Of a stretch of 64,000 nt of DNA, positions 27,022-35,912 are shown in pieces (position 1 is the stretch's first letter; every line of letters starts with the position of its first letter). Below the pieces are notes generated by a model. That model was not told the DNA's origin. It did no database searches and saw nothing but the letters and a program-made list of their open reading frames with translations. The stretch comes from Thermodesulforhabdus norvegica (GTDB lineage Bacteria > Desulfobacterota > Syntrophobacteria > Syntrophobacterales > Thermodesulforhabdaceae), in the NCBI RefSeq assembly GCF_900114975.1, contig NZ_FOUU01000001.1:124001-188000 (forward strand), written 5' to 3'. The translations under genes and the position numbers were made by a program.

Positions 27022-27024
27022 CGA

Positions 27025-28737
27025 TCAATCCGGTCTTCCAAAACGGGCCTTAATCTGTTTAATCTTTTTTTCGATTTCGGCCTTTTTTTCATGCCCCAGC
27101 TCAATAGCCCGCTCGTAAAACCGAAGGGCCTTCTTCAGGCTTCCCAGCGCTCTGTATATATCCCCGGCATGGTCGGTTATTACGGGATCCTCGGGAACTC
27201 TTTCAAGTGCCTTATCGATGTAGATCCGGGCTTTATCGTACTTCCCCATCCGGTAGTACACCCAGGCCATACTGTCCAGAATGTAGCCGTCGTCGGGTTG
27301 CTGTTCCAGAGCTCGCCTTATAAGCTTTTCTGCTTCATCCAGGCGGATACCCTGGTCCGCGTAAGTATATCCGATATAATTCAGCGCTTCGGCATTATTG
27401 GGGTCCTTTTCGAGAATCTTCTCCATCACCTTAATTGCATCGTTCTTCCTACCCTGCTTATCCAGCACAATACCCTTACGATAAAGCAGATCAACGTCTC
27501 CGGGAAACTTATCAAGGCCCTCGTCAAGGATAGCAATGGCCTCCTCCAGCCTGCCCTGCTCCTCACGAAACATGGCCATATAGAGGAAAAACTCGGGATG
27601 CCCACCTTCGGGCACAGCCGCCGCCTTTCTCAAAACATCAACGGCCGTATCGTATTCCCCTTTGCGGGAAAAGATAACCGCAAGCCTTATCTGAGCAATC
27701 TTCCACAAACTGCTGGAAGGCTGAATAAGCCGATAGTTTACTATGGCCTGTTCAAAATCCCCCTGTTCTTCGTAGGTGGTGGCAAGGTAGAAAAGAGCCT
27801 GATCGTACTCCGGCTCCTTCTGTAAAACGGCTCTGAAATCTTTTATTGCTTCCTCATAGCTGCGCTTTTTTAGATGTATAATTCCGATTTTAAGCCTGTT
27901 CTCCAGATCTCCCGACTTTTCCAGCATGCTCAGCCGTTCAAAGATCTCCAGCGCCTCATCCAGCCGGCCGGTCCTCATAAAAAAGTTACCCAGCCGCTCA
28001 AGAGCCAGCGGGTTATCGGGATCGTAAGATAAAATGCGCCTGTAAGCCTCCACGGCTTTATCTTTCTTGCCCGTGTTCTCATAAAGATAGGAAAGGTCAA
28101 GGAGAGCCTCGGTAAGATAAGGATCAATCTCCAGGGCCTTCAGATACATCTTTTCGGCAAATTCGTACAACCTCATCTCCAGCAGGACCCTGGCTTTATA
28201 GTAGTAGGCAAGGGGGTTGTCAGGAAGAATCTCCGTGAGAAGGTCCAGCCTTTTAATGGCTTCATCGTACATTCCCACCTGAGCGTAAAGCGTCCCAAGA
28301 AGCAAACACACATCGGCATCTTCAGGATTGATGGCAAAGGCCCTCTCAAACACATCAATGGCCTGCTTCCACCGCCCTGCTCCGGCGTAAAGTCGCCCGA
28401 CAAAGACCAGAACTTCAGGATCGCCCGGGGCACGGTTCAGCAGTTTTTCGGCATAACCCAACGCCTCTTCTATGCGACCCTGCCGAACCAGTAAGGTTGA
28501 TAATTCCCTCAGAATTTCAATCGATCCCGGCCGCAGGCTGAGGACCTCTTTATAAACCTCTATAGCCTCATCAAACCGTTCTTCGTGAAGCAACAACTGA
28601 GCTTTCAGATACTTGAAGTAGAGGGGGGAATTTTTCAATTCCGGCTCCACCGCTTCGTATTTAAGATTCGGCGGGTTATGAAAGGTTGCACAGGAAACCA
28701 TAAGGCTCAGCGCTATAATCATCACAAATTTTTTCAT
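27025..28737 (-). CDS. TPR-repeat lipoprotein
   Basis: I place the start at ATG 28737, giving MKKFVMIIALSLMVSCAT, a short signal peptide with lipobox LMVSC. GGAGG lies 14 bases upstream, which is long, and a start at 28767 is also open. The rest is about 14 tetratricopeptide repeats (for example YKARVLLEMRLYEFAEKMYLKALEIDP, and ALNYIGYTYADQGIRLDEAEKLIRRALEQQPDDGYI split over two repeats). TPR lipoproteins scaffold envelope complexes. It precedes the LolB-like lipoprotein and follows the mla operon after a 175-base gap. Confidence 0.88.
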   Translation of the reverse strand: MKKFVMIIALSLMVSCATFHNPPNLKYEAVEPELKNSPLYFKYLKAQLLLHEERFDEAIEVYKEVLSLRPGSIEILRELSTLLVRQGRIEEALGYAEKLLNRAPGDPEVLVFVGRLYAGAGRWKQAIDVFERAFAINPEDADVCLLLGTLYAQVGMYDEAIKRLDLLTEILPDNPLAYYYKARVLLEMRLYEFAEKMYLKALEIDPYLTEALLDLSYLYENTGKKDKAVEAYRRILSYDPDNPLALERLGNFFMRTGRLDEALEIFERLSMLEKSGDLENRLKIGIIHLKKRSYEEAIKDFRAVLQKEPEYDQALFYLATTYEEQGDFEQAIVNYRLIQPSSSLWKIAQIRLAVIFSRKGEYDTAVDVLRKAAAVPEGGHPEFFLYMAMFREEQGRLEEAIAILDEGLDKFPGDVDLLYRKGIVLDKQGRKNDAIKVMEKILEKDPNNAEALNYIGYTYADQGIRLDEAEKLIRRALEQQPDDGYILDSMAWVYYRMGKYDKARIYIDKALERVPEDPVITDHAGDIYRALGSLKKALRFYERAIELGHEKKAEIEKKIKQIKARFGRPD

Positions 28738-28912
28738 GGATAGTACGTGAACCTCCGTAAGTAGCACCTTAAATATTCAAAACTAAAGGATCGGTGTAGT
28801 AGTGCATATCACAGCCTATTCCGGAAAGTCAATTTAAGCCGAAGGAAGCCGGAAGGGCATAAATCATGACGGAATTTCAAAAAATCAGGGCTGCGGGAAA
28901 AAAGCGAAACCG

Positions 28913-29371
28913 TCACTCTTCTTTGACCTTACCGAAGACGAATTTCCCAAGGAGCTCTTCAATATCCAGGGGAGGCTGAGTGTCCACTATTTCGCCTCCC
29001 GGAGGAATGTAAGAGTCAAGTCCTCCAGGAGATATGGCAATGTACTTGTCCCCGATAATGCCCATGGTTTTTATGCTTGCTATTACATCTTCTTCGAGTC
29101 TGACATCCTTCTTCACACGAAGCTTAACCAGAGCCTGTCCCTGATCGAGCACAATGTCTTCCACATAACCGACTTCAACGCCCGCAATGGTGACCGGAGC
29201 TTTTTTCTTTAATCCGGCCACATTACTGAAACGGGCGTATACGGTATAATAATCTTTCAGGTTCCACAAAGAAACCTCTCCGAGCCTGAAAGAAACGTAT
29301 CCCGTTGCAAGCAAACCGATGAGCAGGAATAAGCCAACGGCAAACTCGAGACGGCGGCTTACATGTTCCAT
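28913..29371 (-). CDS. mlaD: MlaD-type MCE domain protein
   Basis: The 152-residue protein has an N-terminal membrane anchor (FAVGLFLLIGLLATGYVSFRLG) followed by the MCE domain: YTVYARFSNVAGLKKKAPVTIAGVEVGYVEDIVLDQGQALVKLRV. It then has SIKTMGIIGDKYIAISPGG. It forms the periplasmic ring of a phospholipid transporter with MlaE and MlaF. It lies 19 bases after mlaE. No mlaC gene follows, unlike the enterobacterial operon. Confidence 0.93.
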   Translation of the reverse strand: MEHVSRRLEFAVGLFLLIGLLATGYVSFRLGEVSLWNLKDYYTVYARFSNVAGLKKKAPVTIAGVEVGYVEDIVLDQGQALVKLRVKKDVRLEEDVIASIKTMGIIGDKYIAISPGGLDSYIPPGGEIVDTQPPLDIEELLGKFVFGKVKEE

Positions 29372-29390
29372 TTTAAGGACTCCTTCGTCA

Positions 29391-30185
29391 CTAAAGCATA
29401 ATGGACGTAATCACATAGTCCGCAACAAGCACAGATACGGAAGAAGCCACAACCGCATCGGTCGTTGCTTTGCTTACATCTTCCGGCCCCATGGAGCCCG
29501 TATCCACCCCCGCATAAAACCCCTTGTATGTACAGATCCATATAGTTATTATCGCAAATACAAAAGCCTTTACATAGCCCATGGAGACATCGGACCAGTC
29601 AACGCTTTTGTATATCCCGTCCCAATAAGCGCCTGGGTTTGCACCGAGAAGCAAAACCCCTACCCCATAACCGCCTATGATACCGATTAGGTCGAAAATC
29701 GAGGTTAGCAGGGGAAAGCAGATAAGGCCGGCGATAAATCTGGGAGTAATCATGTAAGAATGAGGATCTATGGCCATACAACGCAGAGCATCTATCTGCT
29801 CTTCAATCCTCATTATCCCTATTTCCGCGCATATTGCCGATCCCGCACGGCCGGTTATCATAAGCGCCGTGAGAACAGGCCCCAGTTCCCGGATCAGGCT
29901 GAGAGCTACGGCCGCCCCAAGAAGACCCTCGGAACCGAATTTGGAAAGAGTGTAATACCCCTGAAGTCCCAGCACCATGCCCGAAAAGGCACCGGTAAAG
30001 CATATCACAAAAAGGGATTTGTGGCCGATGAAGTGGATGTGCTTGATCACAGCAAGGAACTTTCCCGGGGGTCGAAAGAGCCCGGCAACAGAGGACAGCA
30101 GGAAAATCCCCAGACGACCCAAACCGAATATCTGTCCAAGACCCCATCGCCCGAGAGAATAAATCAAGGTAATTCCGTAATTCAT
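29391..30185 (-). CDS. mlaE: MlaE-type lipid ABC transporter permease
   Basis: ATG 30185 overlaps the mlaF stop (ATGA) and has GAGG upstream; an upstream in-frame start at 30203 is less likely. The 264-residue integral membrane protein carries the MlaE signatures GMVLGLQGYYTLSKFGSEGLLGAAVALSLIRELGPVLTALMITGRAGSAICAEIG (in part) and EEQIDALRCMAIDPHSYM, the cytoplasmic coupling segment. It is the membrane core of an Mla phospholipid transporter. Confidence 0.95.
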   Translation of the reverse strand: MNYGITLIYSLGRWGLGQIFGLGRLGIFLLSSVAGLFRPPGKFLAVIKHIHFIGHKSLFVICFTGAFSGMVLGLQGYYTLSKFGSEGLLGAAVALSLIRELGPVLTALMITGRAGSAICAEIGIMRIEEQIDALRCMAIDPHSYMITPRFIAGLICFPLLTSIFDLIGIIGGYGVGVLLLGANPGAYWDGIYKSVDWSDVSMGYVKAFVFAIITIWICTYKGFYAGVDTGSMGPEDVSKATTDAVVASSVSVLVADYVITSIML

Positions 30186-30982
30186 CGTCGCCTCACCGCG
30201 CACAGCCTTTCAAGATAAGCTTCCACGTCCTCTCCCGCCTCTTCGGCTCTTCGTTCCAGAAACTGCCTCACCCTTGGATTATCGTTTCTTCTTATTTCAT
30301 CGGGGGTTCCCGATGCAAGGATGCGTCCACGATCCATTACCATCATTCTGTCGGCTATCCTGAAAGCGCTTTCGAGCTCATGGGTAACCACGATAACGGT
30401 CATTCCCAGGGCAGCCTTAAGAGAAAGCAGGAGTTCGTCAAGCCCCGCAGCAGTAATTGGATCAAGCCCTGATGAGGGCTCGTCAACAAAAAGAAACTCA
30501 GGGTCCATCGCCAGAGCCCTTGCAAGTCCGGCTCTCTTGCGCATCCCTCCGCTCAACTGAGACGGCATAAATCCCGACAGTCCCGACAGGCCCACCATGT
30601 GCAGTTTCATCTCAACCATGATGTCAATGATTTCGCCGGGAAGACCGGTATGAACCCGTAGAGGCGTGGCCACATTTTCGCCTACCGTAAGAGAGTTAAA
30701 AAGAGCCCCGTTCTGAAACAGAACCCCGATACGCTTGTGATAGTTATTCCACTCCGAACTACCCCATCTTCCGACGTCTTCTCCGTCAATCCATATACAC
30801 CCCGACGGCGTTTCCTTAAGGCCGATTAGATGGCGGAAAAGAGTCGTTTTACCGGAACCGCTTATGCCCATTATGACGAAAATCTCATGTCTGGGTATAA
30901 GGGCCGACACATCGTAGAGTACCTGTCTCGTGCCGTAGAAGCTGTTAAGTCCTTTCACCTCTATTGCAATATCACCGGTCAT
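30182..30982 (-). CDS. mlaF: MlaF-type lipid ABC transporter ATPase
   Basis: The ATPase of the Mla complex has Walker A MGISGSGKTTLFRHLIG near residue 38, the signature LSGGMRKRAGLARALAMDP, Walker B EFLFVDEPSSGLDP near 167, and VIVVTHELESAF with the switch His. The MRKRAGLARAL variant is typical of MlaF rather than of general exporters. The C-terminal tail is longer than the core domain and may hold the partner protein. It overlaps mlaE by 4 bases. Confidence 0.95.
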   Translation of the reverse strand: MTGDIAIEVKGLNSFYGTRQVLYDVSALIPRHEIFVIMGISGSGKTTLFRHLIGLKETPSGCIWIDGEDVGRWGSSEWNNYHKRIGVLFQNGALFNSLTVGENVATPLRVHTGLPGEIIDIMVEMKLHMVGLSGLSGFMPSQLSGGMRKRAGLARALAMDPEFLFVDEPSSGLDPITAAGLDELLLSLKAALGMTVIVVTHELESAFRIADRMMVMDRGRILASGTPDEIRRNDNPRVRQFLERRAEEAGEDVEAYLERLCAVRRR

Positions 30983-30997
30983 AAGACGATTACTCCG

Positions 30998-31342
30998 TCA
31001 GCCCTCACCAGTCCGGTTCTCCAGCAGAAGATTTTCAAGACGGGCCAGTTTTATCACTCTCACGGCATGTTCGGAAGGGTTTTTCAACTTGAAGGAAATC
31101 CCTCTCTTTTTAGCCTCTCTGCAAAGCGCAACAAAAAGTGCCACTCCCGCCGTATCCACCGTGGACACATTGAAAAGGTTCAGCTCGACGCCGGCTATTG
31201 CCCGGGAATTCAACTCTTTTTTAAGCCTTCGATATATCCGCGGAACTTCATACCTCGTAAGCCTTCCCCTGATTTCGATGGAAAGAGTTCCCGATGATGA
31301 AACTCTCATGTCAATAAGATCTCCGGACAAACCATTCTGCAT
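30998..31342 (-). CDS. STAS domain protein, MlaB-like
   Basis: ATG 31342 with AAGGGTGGG upstream gives 114 residues; an in-frame TTG at 31375 is less likely. It has the STAS pattern TLSIEIRGRLTRYEVPRIYRRLK followed by VELNLFNVSTVDTAGVALFVALCREAKKRGISF, with the S/T-x-D-x-x-G loop. Placed first in the operon, 15 bases before mlaF, it most likely plays the MlaB role of stabilising the ATPase. Anti-sigma antagonist function is the alternative, less likely given position. Confidence 0.83.
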   Translation of the reverse strand: MQNGLSGDLIDMRVSSSGTLSIEIRGRLTRYEVPRIYRRLKKELNSRAIAGVELNLFNVSTVDTAGVALFVALCREAKKRGISFKLKNPSEHAVRVIKLARLENLLLENRTGEG

Positions 31343-31390
31343 AAGCCCACCCTTATTTAATTCAGGGAATTTCAAAGTTATGTAGTTACC

Positions 31391-31420
31391 TCTATAGCTT
31401 TGAGGCCCTTTGCTTGTAAA
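31391..31420 (-). promoter_or_regulatory. candidate sigma-70 promoter of the mla operon
   Basis: On the minus strand, TTTACA (31415-31420) and TATAGA (31391-31396) are 18 bases apart and lie about 50 bases before the first operon start. This is a fair match to the sigma-70 consensus. The rest of the 514-base gap (31376-31889) holds no gene I can support, only the divergent promoter and operator described below. Confidence 0.4.
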
Positions 31421-31816
31421 GTGCTCATCTTACCCCGATAAGGACACGGCAGGGAAAACCCTGTTCCGGTATGATGAAAAGCCGTAGAGGCCATAGAACC
31501 TATGAGTCCTTCAGCACATTAGTCGTGCAGCTCATGCTGTGTCTGAAAGGATCAGAACAGGAAAGCTACAGACGGGAAGATTCTTTCAAAGGGGTAAGCG
31601 GGGAAATCGACACGGTCAGGATACCTTTCCTTCAATTGCGTATCCTTTTAGAAAATGAAATTATTCCTCCCAATCCTTATCGGATGGGTTACCTCAGAGC
31701 AAGGGTAGGGGCACATAGATATTCCGACGGAAGTATGGCAGTTTTCCATGGTCCACGGAAATCGGCCAAATGCAATGAACAATTAATGTGTTGCTAACAA
31801 TTAAAGGACAAAAAGC

Positions 31817-31844
31817 TTGACACACTGGCCCTGAGTCGCATAAT
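31817..31844 (+). promoter_or_regulatory. sigma-70 promoter of the TetR/acyl-CoA operon
   Basis: A perfect TTGACA at 31817-31822 is followed after 16 bases by CATAAT at 31839-31844 (5 of 6 matches). The start of transcription would fall inside the palindrome at 31848-31859, which supports repression by the TetR protein encoded 45 bases downstream. Confidence 0.62.
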
Positions 31845-31847
31845 GGC

Positions 31848-31859
31848 TAGTACGTACTA
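31848..31859. promoter_or_regulatory. palindromic operator candidate at the TetR promoter
   Basis: TAGTACGTACTA is a perfect 12-bp palindrome directly after the -10 box and about 30 bases before the TetR start codon. Its position across the likely transcription start fits an autorepression site for the acyl-CoA operon regulator. Confidence 0.55.
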
Positions 31860-31889
31860 TGTAACTTAACCCACTACGGAATAAGAAAA

Positions 31890-32465
31890 ATGACCAAGAA
31901 AGAGATTCAGGCTCAAAATACCCGCATGAGCATCATCAAAAGCGCCGTCTGGCATTTCGCAAGATTCGGCTACCATAAAACCACGGTTTCCGAAATAGCC
32001 CGCATGGCAGGAGTCACAACGGGAGCACTCTTTCACCACTTCACAACCAAGGAAGATCTGCTCTATGCCGTAATCGAGTGGCTCTCCAAAGGCATCAAAG
32101 CCTACGCCGATCAGTTGAATCGGGTAAAGCACCCTTCCAGCAAAACCATCTCAGACATCATAGACCTCATGTGTTCTCACTTCAACCGCTACCCCGAGGC
32201 CACCATATGCTTTGCCACTCTGGCAACGGAATTCTCGGGATCCCACCACCCGGCGGAAAAGGTCATCAAGGAAGTATACGAAATCTTTGTGGAAGCCATG
32301 TCACGGGTCCTCGAACACCACCCCCGCGTTTCAAATCCCAGAGCAGCCTCAATAGCCTTTATCGGAGCAGTACAGGGAATTGCAGTCCAGGGGTTAATGC
32401 GAGAAGATGAAACGGACATAAACACACTGGCTCATGGTTTTTTGTCAATGCTAAGCCTTTGGTAG
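31890..32465 (+). CDS. TetR/AcrR family regulator of the acyl-CoA operon
   Basis: The 191-residue protein has a standard TetR N-terminal domain: IIKSAVWHFARFGYHKTTVSEIARMAGVTTGALFHHFTTKEDLLYAVIEW. The C-terminal half is helical and ligand-binding in this family. It is the first gene of a run with 3-hydroxyacyl-CoA dehydrogenase, acyl-CoA dehydrogenase and thiolase, so a fatty acyl-CoA is a reasonable ligand (inference). The promoter contains a matching palindrome. Confidence 0.93.
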   Translation: MTKKEIQAQNTRMSIIKSAVWHFARFGYHKTTVSEIARMAGVTTGALFHHFTTKEDLLYAVIEWLSKGIKAYADQLNRVKHPSSKTISDIIDLMCSHFNRYPEATICFATLATEFSGSHHPAEKVIKEVYEIFVEAMSRVLEHHPRVSNPRAASIAFIGAVQGIAVQGLMREDETDINTLAHGFLSMLSLW

Positions 32466-32474
32466 GAGGATAAA

Positions 32475-33347
32475 ATGGAAATTAAAAGGGTTTGTGTACT
32501 CGGCGCAGGAATCATGGGATCGGGAATAGCCCAGGTTATCGCCGAAGCCGGCTTCGAAGTTAAAATAAGGGACATCGAAAGTGCCTTCGTAGAAAAAGGC
32601 CTGTCAACGATAAAGAAAAACCTGGAACGAGCGGTGGCGAAGGGCAAGCTGGATGCAGCTTCGGCTGACTCAATATTGGGCAAAATAAAGGGCACAACTG
32701 ACATCAAGGAAGCCGTTGAGGGAGCAGATCTGGTCATAGAGGCAATCGTCGAAGTAATGGAGCTCAAAAAACAGGTCTTCAAAGAAATAGACGAACTCTG
32801 CCCCGAATCCGTCATCTTTGCATCCAACACATCCGGTCTTTCCATAACGGAGATGGCTTCCGTCACCCGAAGACCCGACCGCTTTATCGGCATGCACTTT
32901 TTCAATCCCGTACCCGTCATGAAACTCGTGGAACTCATAAGAGGATTTGCCACTTCTGACGACACCTTCAACATTGCCCGATCCTTCGTGGAAAAAATAG
33001 GAAAAACCCCCGTTGAAGTTAAGGAAGCTCCGGGCTTCGTCGTCAATAGAATCCTCTGCCCCATGATAAACGAAGCCATATTCGTTTATTCCGAAGGCCT
33101 GGCTTCCGCAGAGGACATCGACAGGGCGATGATGCTTGGAGCAAATCACCCCATCGGGCCCCTTGCCCTTGCCGACATGGTCGGGCTGGACACATTACTT
33201 CACGTTCTTGAAGGTCTTCACAAAGAGCTGGGTGAAGATAAATACAGGCCCGCACCGCTTCTGAGGAAAATGGTAAGAGCCGGATACCTTGGCCGTAAAA
33301 CGGGGAAAGGTTTTTACGACTATACCAATAAATATGAGGGGAGGTAA
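32475..33347 (+). CDS. 3-hydroxybutyryl-CoA dehydrogenase
   Basis: The enzyme oxidises (S)-3-hydroxyacyl-CoA with NAD in beta-oxidation or butyrate metabolism. The 290-residue single-domain form starts RVCVLGAGIMGSGIAQVIAEAGFEV, the NAD-binding Rossmann motif. It continues with ASNTSGLSIT, RFIGMHFFNPVPVMKLVELI (catalytic His region) and GFVVNRILCPMINEA. C-terminal NHPIGPLALADMVGLD is typical of the Hbd/PaaH type. It lies 9 bases after the TetR gene with AGGAGG upstream. Confidence 0.95.
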   Translation: MEIKRVCVLGAGIMGSGIAQVIAEAGFEVKIRDIESAFVEKGLSTIKKNLERAVAKGKLDAASADSILGKIKGTTDIKEAVEGADLVIEAIVEVMELKKQVFKEIDELCPESVIFASNTSGLSITEMASVTRRPDRFIGMHFFNPVPVMKLVELIRGFATSDDTFNIARSFVEKIGKTPVEVKEAPGFVVNRILCPMINEAIFVYSEGLASAEDIDRAMMLGANHPIGPLALADMVGLDTLLHVLEGLHKELGEDKYRPAPLLRKMVRAGYLGRKTGKGFYDYTNKYEGR

Positions 33348-33351
33348 CGAT

Positions 33352-34515
33352 ATGCCTCATCAGTACGAACTTACGGAAGAACAGAAGATGCTTCGAGACA
33401 TGGTGCGGCGTCTGGCCAAAGAGCAGGTAGCTCCAGGGGCCGCACGCCGGGATGAAACAGGAGAGTTCGACTGGGACATGGTGAACCTTCTCAGGGAAAA
33501 CGGGCTCTACGGCGTAGATTTCCCGGTAGAATACGGCGGCTCCGGAGCCGGGATGCTTGCCATGGCCATTGTCGTCGAAGAGCTCTCCAAGGTCGATGCG
33601 GCCTGCGGCCTTCTCATAGCAGATCACGAACTCGGATCCCTTCCCATACTGCTCGCAGCTAACGAAGAACAGAAAAAGAAATACCTTCCCAAGCTTGCTA
33701 CCGGAGAATTCCTTGCGGCCTTTGCACTTACAGAGCCGGCCGCCGGATCCGACGTTGCGGGCCTCAGGTGCCGGGCAGTAAAAGACGGAAATGAATGGGT
33801 GCTGAACGGCACAAAGACCTTTATCACAAACGGCGGAGTGGCGGACGTAATAACCGTTTATGCCATAACCGATCCGCAGGGCCCTTCTCACAAAAATGCC
33901 GGCGTTTTCATCGTCGAAAAGGATTTTCCCGGTTTTTCCGTCGGAAAAAAAGAAAACAAAATGGGCATCAGATGGTCTGACACTGTGGAGCTTATTTTTG
34001 AAGACTGCCGAGTACCGGCTGAAAACCTTCTCGGCTCCGGAACCGACGGCTTCCACATCATGATGAAAACTCTGGACTTCTCGCGACTCGGCGTTGCCGC
34101 TCAGGCCCTGGGGATTGCGGCAGGTGCATTTGAATACGCAACGGCCTACGCTAAAGAAAGAATTGCCTTTGGAAAACCCATAATAGAACACCAGGGAATA
34201 GGTTTTAAGCTCGCCGATATGGCCATGAAGGTTGAGGCAGCAAGACAGCTGCTCTACAAGGCCTGTTCCATGTACGACCATCTCCCCAAGGACATGAGCC
34301 GCCTCAGCCCCGAACTCATAAGGATGAGTGCCATGGCGAAGTGCTTCTGCGCCGATGTCGCCATGGAGGTAACTACCGAGGCAGTGCAGGTATTGGGCGG
34401 TTATGGATACATAAAAGAATACCCGGTAGAGCGGATGATGAGAGATGCGAAGATTACCCAGATTTACGAAGGAACCAATGAGATTCAACGCCTCATTATA
34501 TCGAGGACTTTATAA
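33352..34515 (+). CDS. acyl-CoA dehydrogenase
   Basis: ATG 33352 has GGGGAGGT upstream and lies 4 bases after the previous stop; it gives 387 residues, the usual length. Motifs are the FAD/substrate segment FALTEPAAGSDVAGLRC, NGTKTFITNGG, GIRWSDTVELIFEDCRVPAENLLG, and the C-terminal VLGGYGYIKEYPVERMMRDAKITQIYEGTNEIQR, where the Glu of IYEGT is the catalytic base. Chain length specificity cannot be told, although the neighbours suggest C4 substrates. Electrons would go to ETF, which is not encoded here. Confidence 0.95.
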   Translation: MPHQYELTEEQKMLRDMVRRLAKEQVAPGAARRDETGEFDWDMVNLLRENGLYGVDFPVEYGGSGAGMLAMAIVVEELSKVDAACGLLIADHELGSLPILLAANEEQKKKYLPKLATGEFLAAFALTEPAAGSDVAGLRCRAVKDGNEWVLNGTKTFITNGGVADVITVYAITDPQGPSHKNAGVFIVEKDFPGFSVGKKENKMGIRWSDTVELIFEDCRVPAENLLGSGTDGFHIMMKTLDFSRLGVAAQALGIAAGAFEYATAYAKERIAFGKPIIEHQGIGFKLADMAMKVEAARQLLYKACSMYDHLPKDMSRLSPELIRMSAMAKCFCADVAMEVTTEAVQVLGGYGYIKEYPVERMMRDAKITQIYEGTNEIQRLIISRTL

Positions 34516-34555
34516 CGCTCGGAGCAGGGTCAGGAAGGGGTAAGGGAAAGCGATT

Positions 34556-34604
34556 GAACCATATGCCGGTACCCGCCCGCACCGAGGGGGATGGTTCGGG
34601 CGGG
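34556..34604 (+). other. two mutually exclusive hairpins between acyl-CoA dehydrogenase and thiolase
   Basis: GAACCAT at 34556-34562 can pair with ATGGTTC at 34591-34597, and CCCGCCCG at 34572-34579 can pair with CGGGCGGG at 34597-34604. The 5' arm of the second stem lies in the loop of the first, so the two compete or form a pseudoknot. The element sits 35 bases before the thiolase start and may modulate its expression, or act as a partial terminator within the operon. Confidence 0.45.
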
Positions 34605-34639
34605 AAAGGACTGGCAACATTTCAGCACGGAGGGTAGTC

Positions 34640-35839
34640 GTGGCGAGAGATGATGACATAGTACTGGTGGGAGGTGTTCGTACGGCCATCGGGCGATTTG
34701 GAGGAACTCTGAAAGACGTCAGAGCATCTCAACTGGCCGCCCACGTAATGAAGGCCGTTGTTGATCGCACCGGGATTGACCCGGGTATGCTCGATGACAT
34801 AATTGCCGGAGATTGCTTGCAGAACGCCGACGAGGCCAACACGGCCCGTACGGCAGCCCTTCTTGCCGGGTTTCCCGTTCATGTACCGGCATACACCATA
34901 CAGAGGCAGTGCTCCTCATCCATGCAGGCCGTAGCCTCGGCAGCTCAGGCAATAAAGGCAGGGGATGCGGAACTGATTATGGTTGTCGGGGTGGAATCCA
35001 TGAGTTCCGCACCTTACTACTTGTCAAAGGCAAGATGGGGAATGCGGCTCCAGCATCAGGAATGTACGGACGCCCTGTGGGAAGCTCTCCACTCTGGAAG
35101 CCGGCTTCTGGGCCGCCCCATGATTATGGGAGAAACTGCTGAGAACCTTGCGGAGAAATACAACATCTCCAGACGGGAACAGGACGAAGTTGCTTTGGCC
35201 AGTCATCAAAAGGCCGAAGCGGCCATAAAGGCCGGAAAGTTCAAAGACGAGATAGTGCCCATAGAGGTAAAAGGACCCAAGGGACAGGTAATCGTGTTCG
35301 ATCAGGACGAACATCCCCGCTTTGGGCTTACCCTTGAAGATCTCGCAAAACTTCCTCCGGTCTTCAAAAAAAACGGCACGGTTACTGCCGGAAATTCTTC
35401 AGGCATAAATGATGGAGCCGCAGCCGCCCTGATTACAACCCGTAGAAAGGCCCGCGAACTGGGCCTTGAACCCCTGGTAAGGATTGTTGCAACGGCCGTG
35501 GCGGGCGTGGAGCCGGAATTTATGGGCTATGGTCCCGTTCCCGCTACCCAGAAGGTGTTAAAAAAAGCCGGAATGACGCTGAAAAACGTAGAGCTTATAG
35601 AGCTCAACGAGGCCTTTGCCGCTCAATACATAGCCTGCGAACGAGGCCTTGGAATCGATCGGTCCATAACGAACGTAAATGGAAGCGGAATAAGCCTTGG
35701 ACACCCCGTGGGCTGTACAGGCCTGAGAATCATAATATCTCTCGCCTATGAGATGAAGCGCCGCGATCTCAACGTGGGTCTTGCAACACTCTGTGTCGGC
35801 GGCGGGATGGGCATGGCTACAATCGTTGCCCGAGATTAA
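34640..35839 (+). CDS. acetyl-CoA acetyltransferase (thiolase)
   Basis: Start GTG 34640 with GGAGGG upstream. The 399-residue thiolase has the acylation Cys in QRQCSSSMQAVASAAQAI near residue 91, NEAFAAQYIACERGLG with the Asn-Glu pair, the catalytic His in SGISLGHPVGCTGLR near 354, and the second Cys in LCVGGGMGMA near 386. It can cleave acetoacetyl-CoA or run in the opposite direction. It closes the acyl-CoA operon; no enoyl-CoA hydratase is present in the run. Confidence 0.95.
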   Translation: MARDDDIVLVGGVRTAIGRFGGTLKDVRASQLAAHVMKAVVDRTGIDPGMLDDIIAGDCLQNADEANTARTAALLAGFPVHVPAYTIQRQCSSSMQAVASAAQAIKAGDAELIMVVGVESMSSAPYYLSKARWGMRLQHQECTDALWEALHSGSRLLGRPMIMGETAENLAEKYNISRREQDEVALASHQKAEAAIKAGKFKDEIVPIEVKGPKGQVIVFDQDEHPRFGLTLEDLAKLPPVFKKNGTVTAGNSSGINDGAAAALITTRRKARELGLEPLVRIVATAVAGVEPEFMGYGPVPATQKVLKKAGMTLKNVELIELNEAFAAQYIACERGLGIDRSITNVNGSGISLGHPVGCTGLRIIISLAYEMKRRDLNVGLATLCVGGGMGMATIVARD

Positions 35840-35912
35840 ATAAATTCTTCGGGCGATGCTTTCGTTGACACGGAGGCATCGTCCGTGATATTGAGCACCC
35901 AGGTACTTTAAT

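Noticed and set aside
31471-31797. Plus-strand 108-codon frame in the gap before the TetR gene
   Set aside because: No ribosome site, no family match, random-looking composition; the region is better explained as divergent regulatory DNA.
33043-34488. Long minus-strand open frame opposite the acyl-CoA dehydrogenase
   Set aside because: It has no family signature and mirrors the codon pattern of a certain gene on the plus strand; high third-position bias creates such frames.
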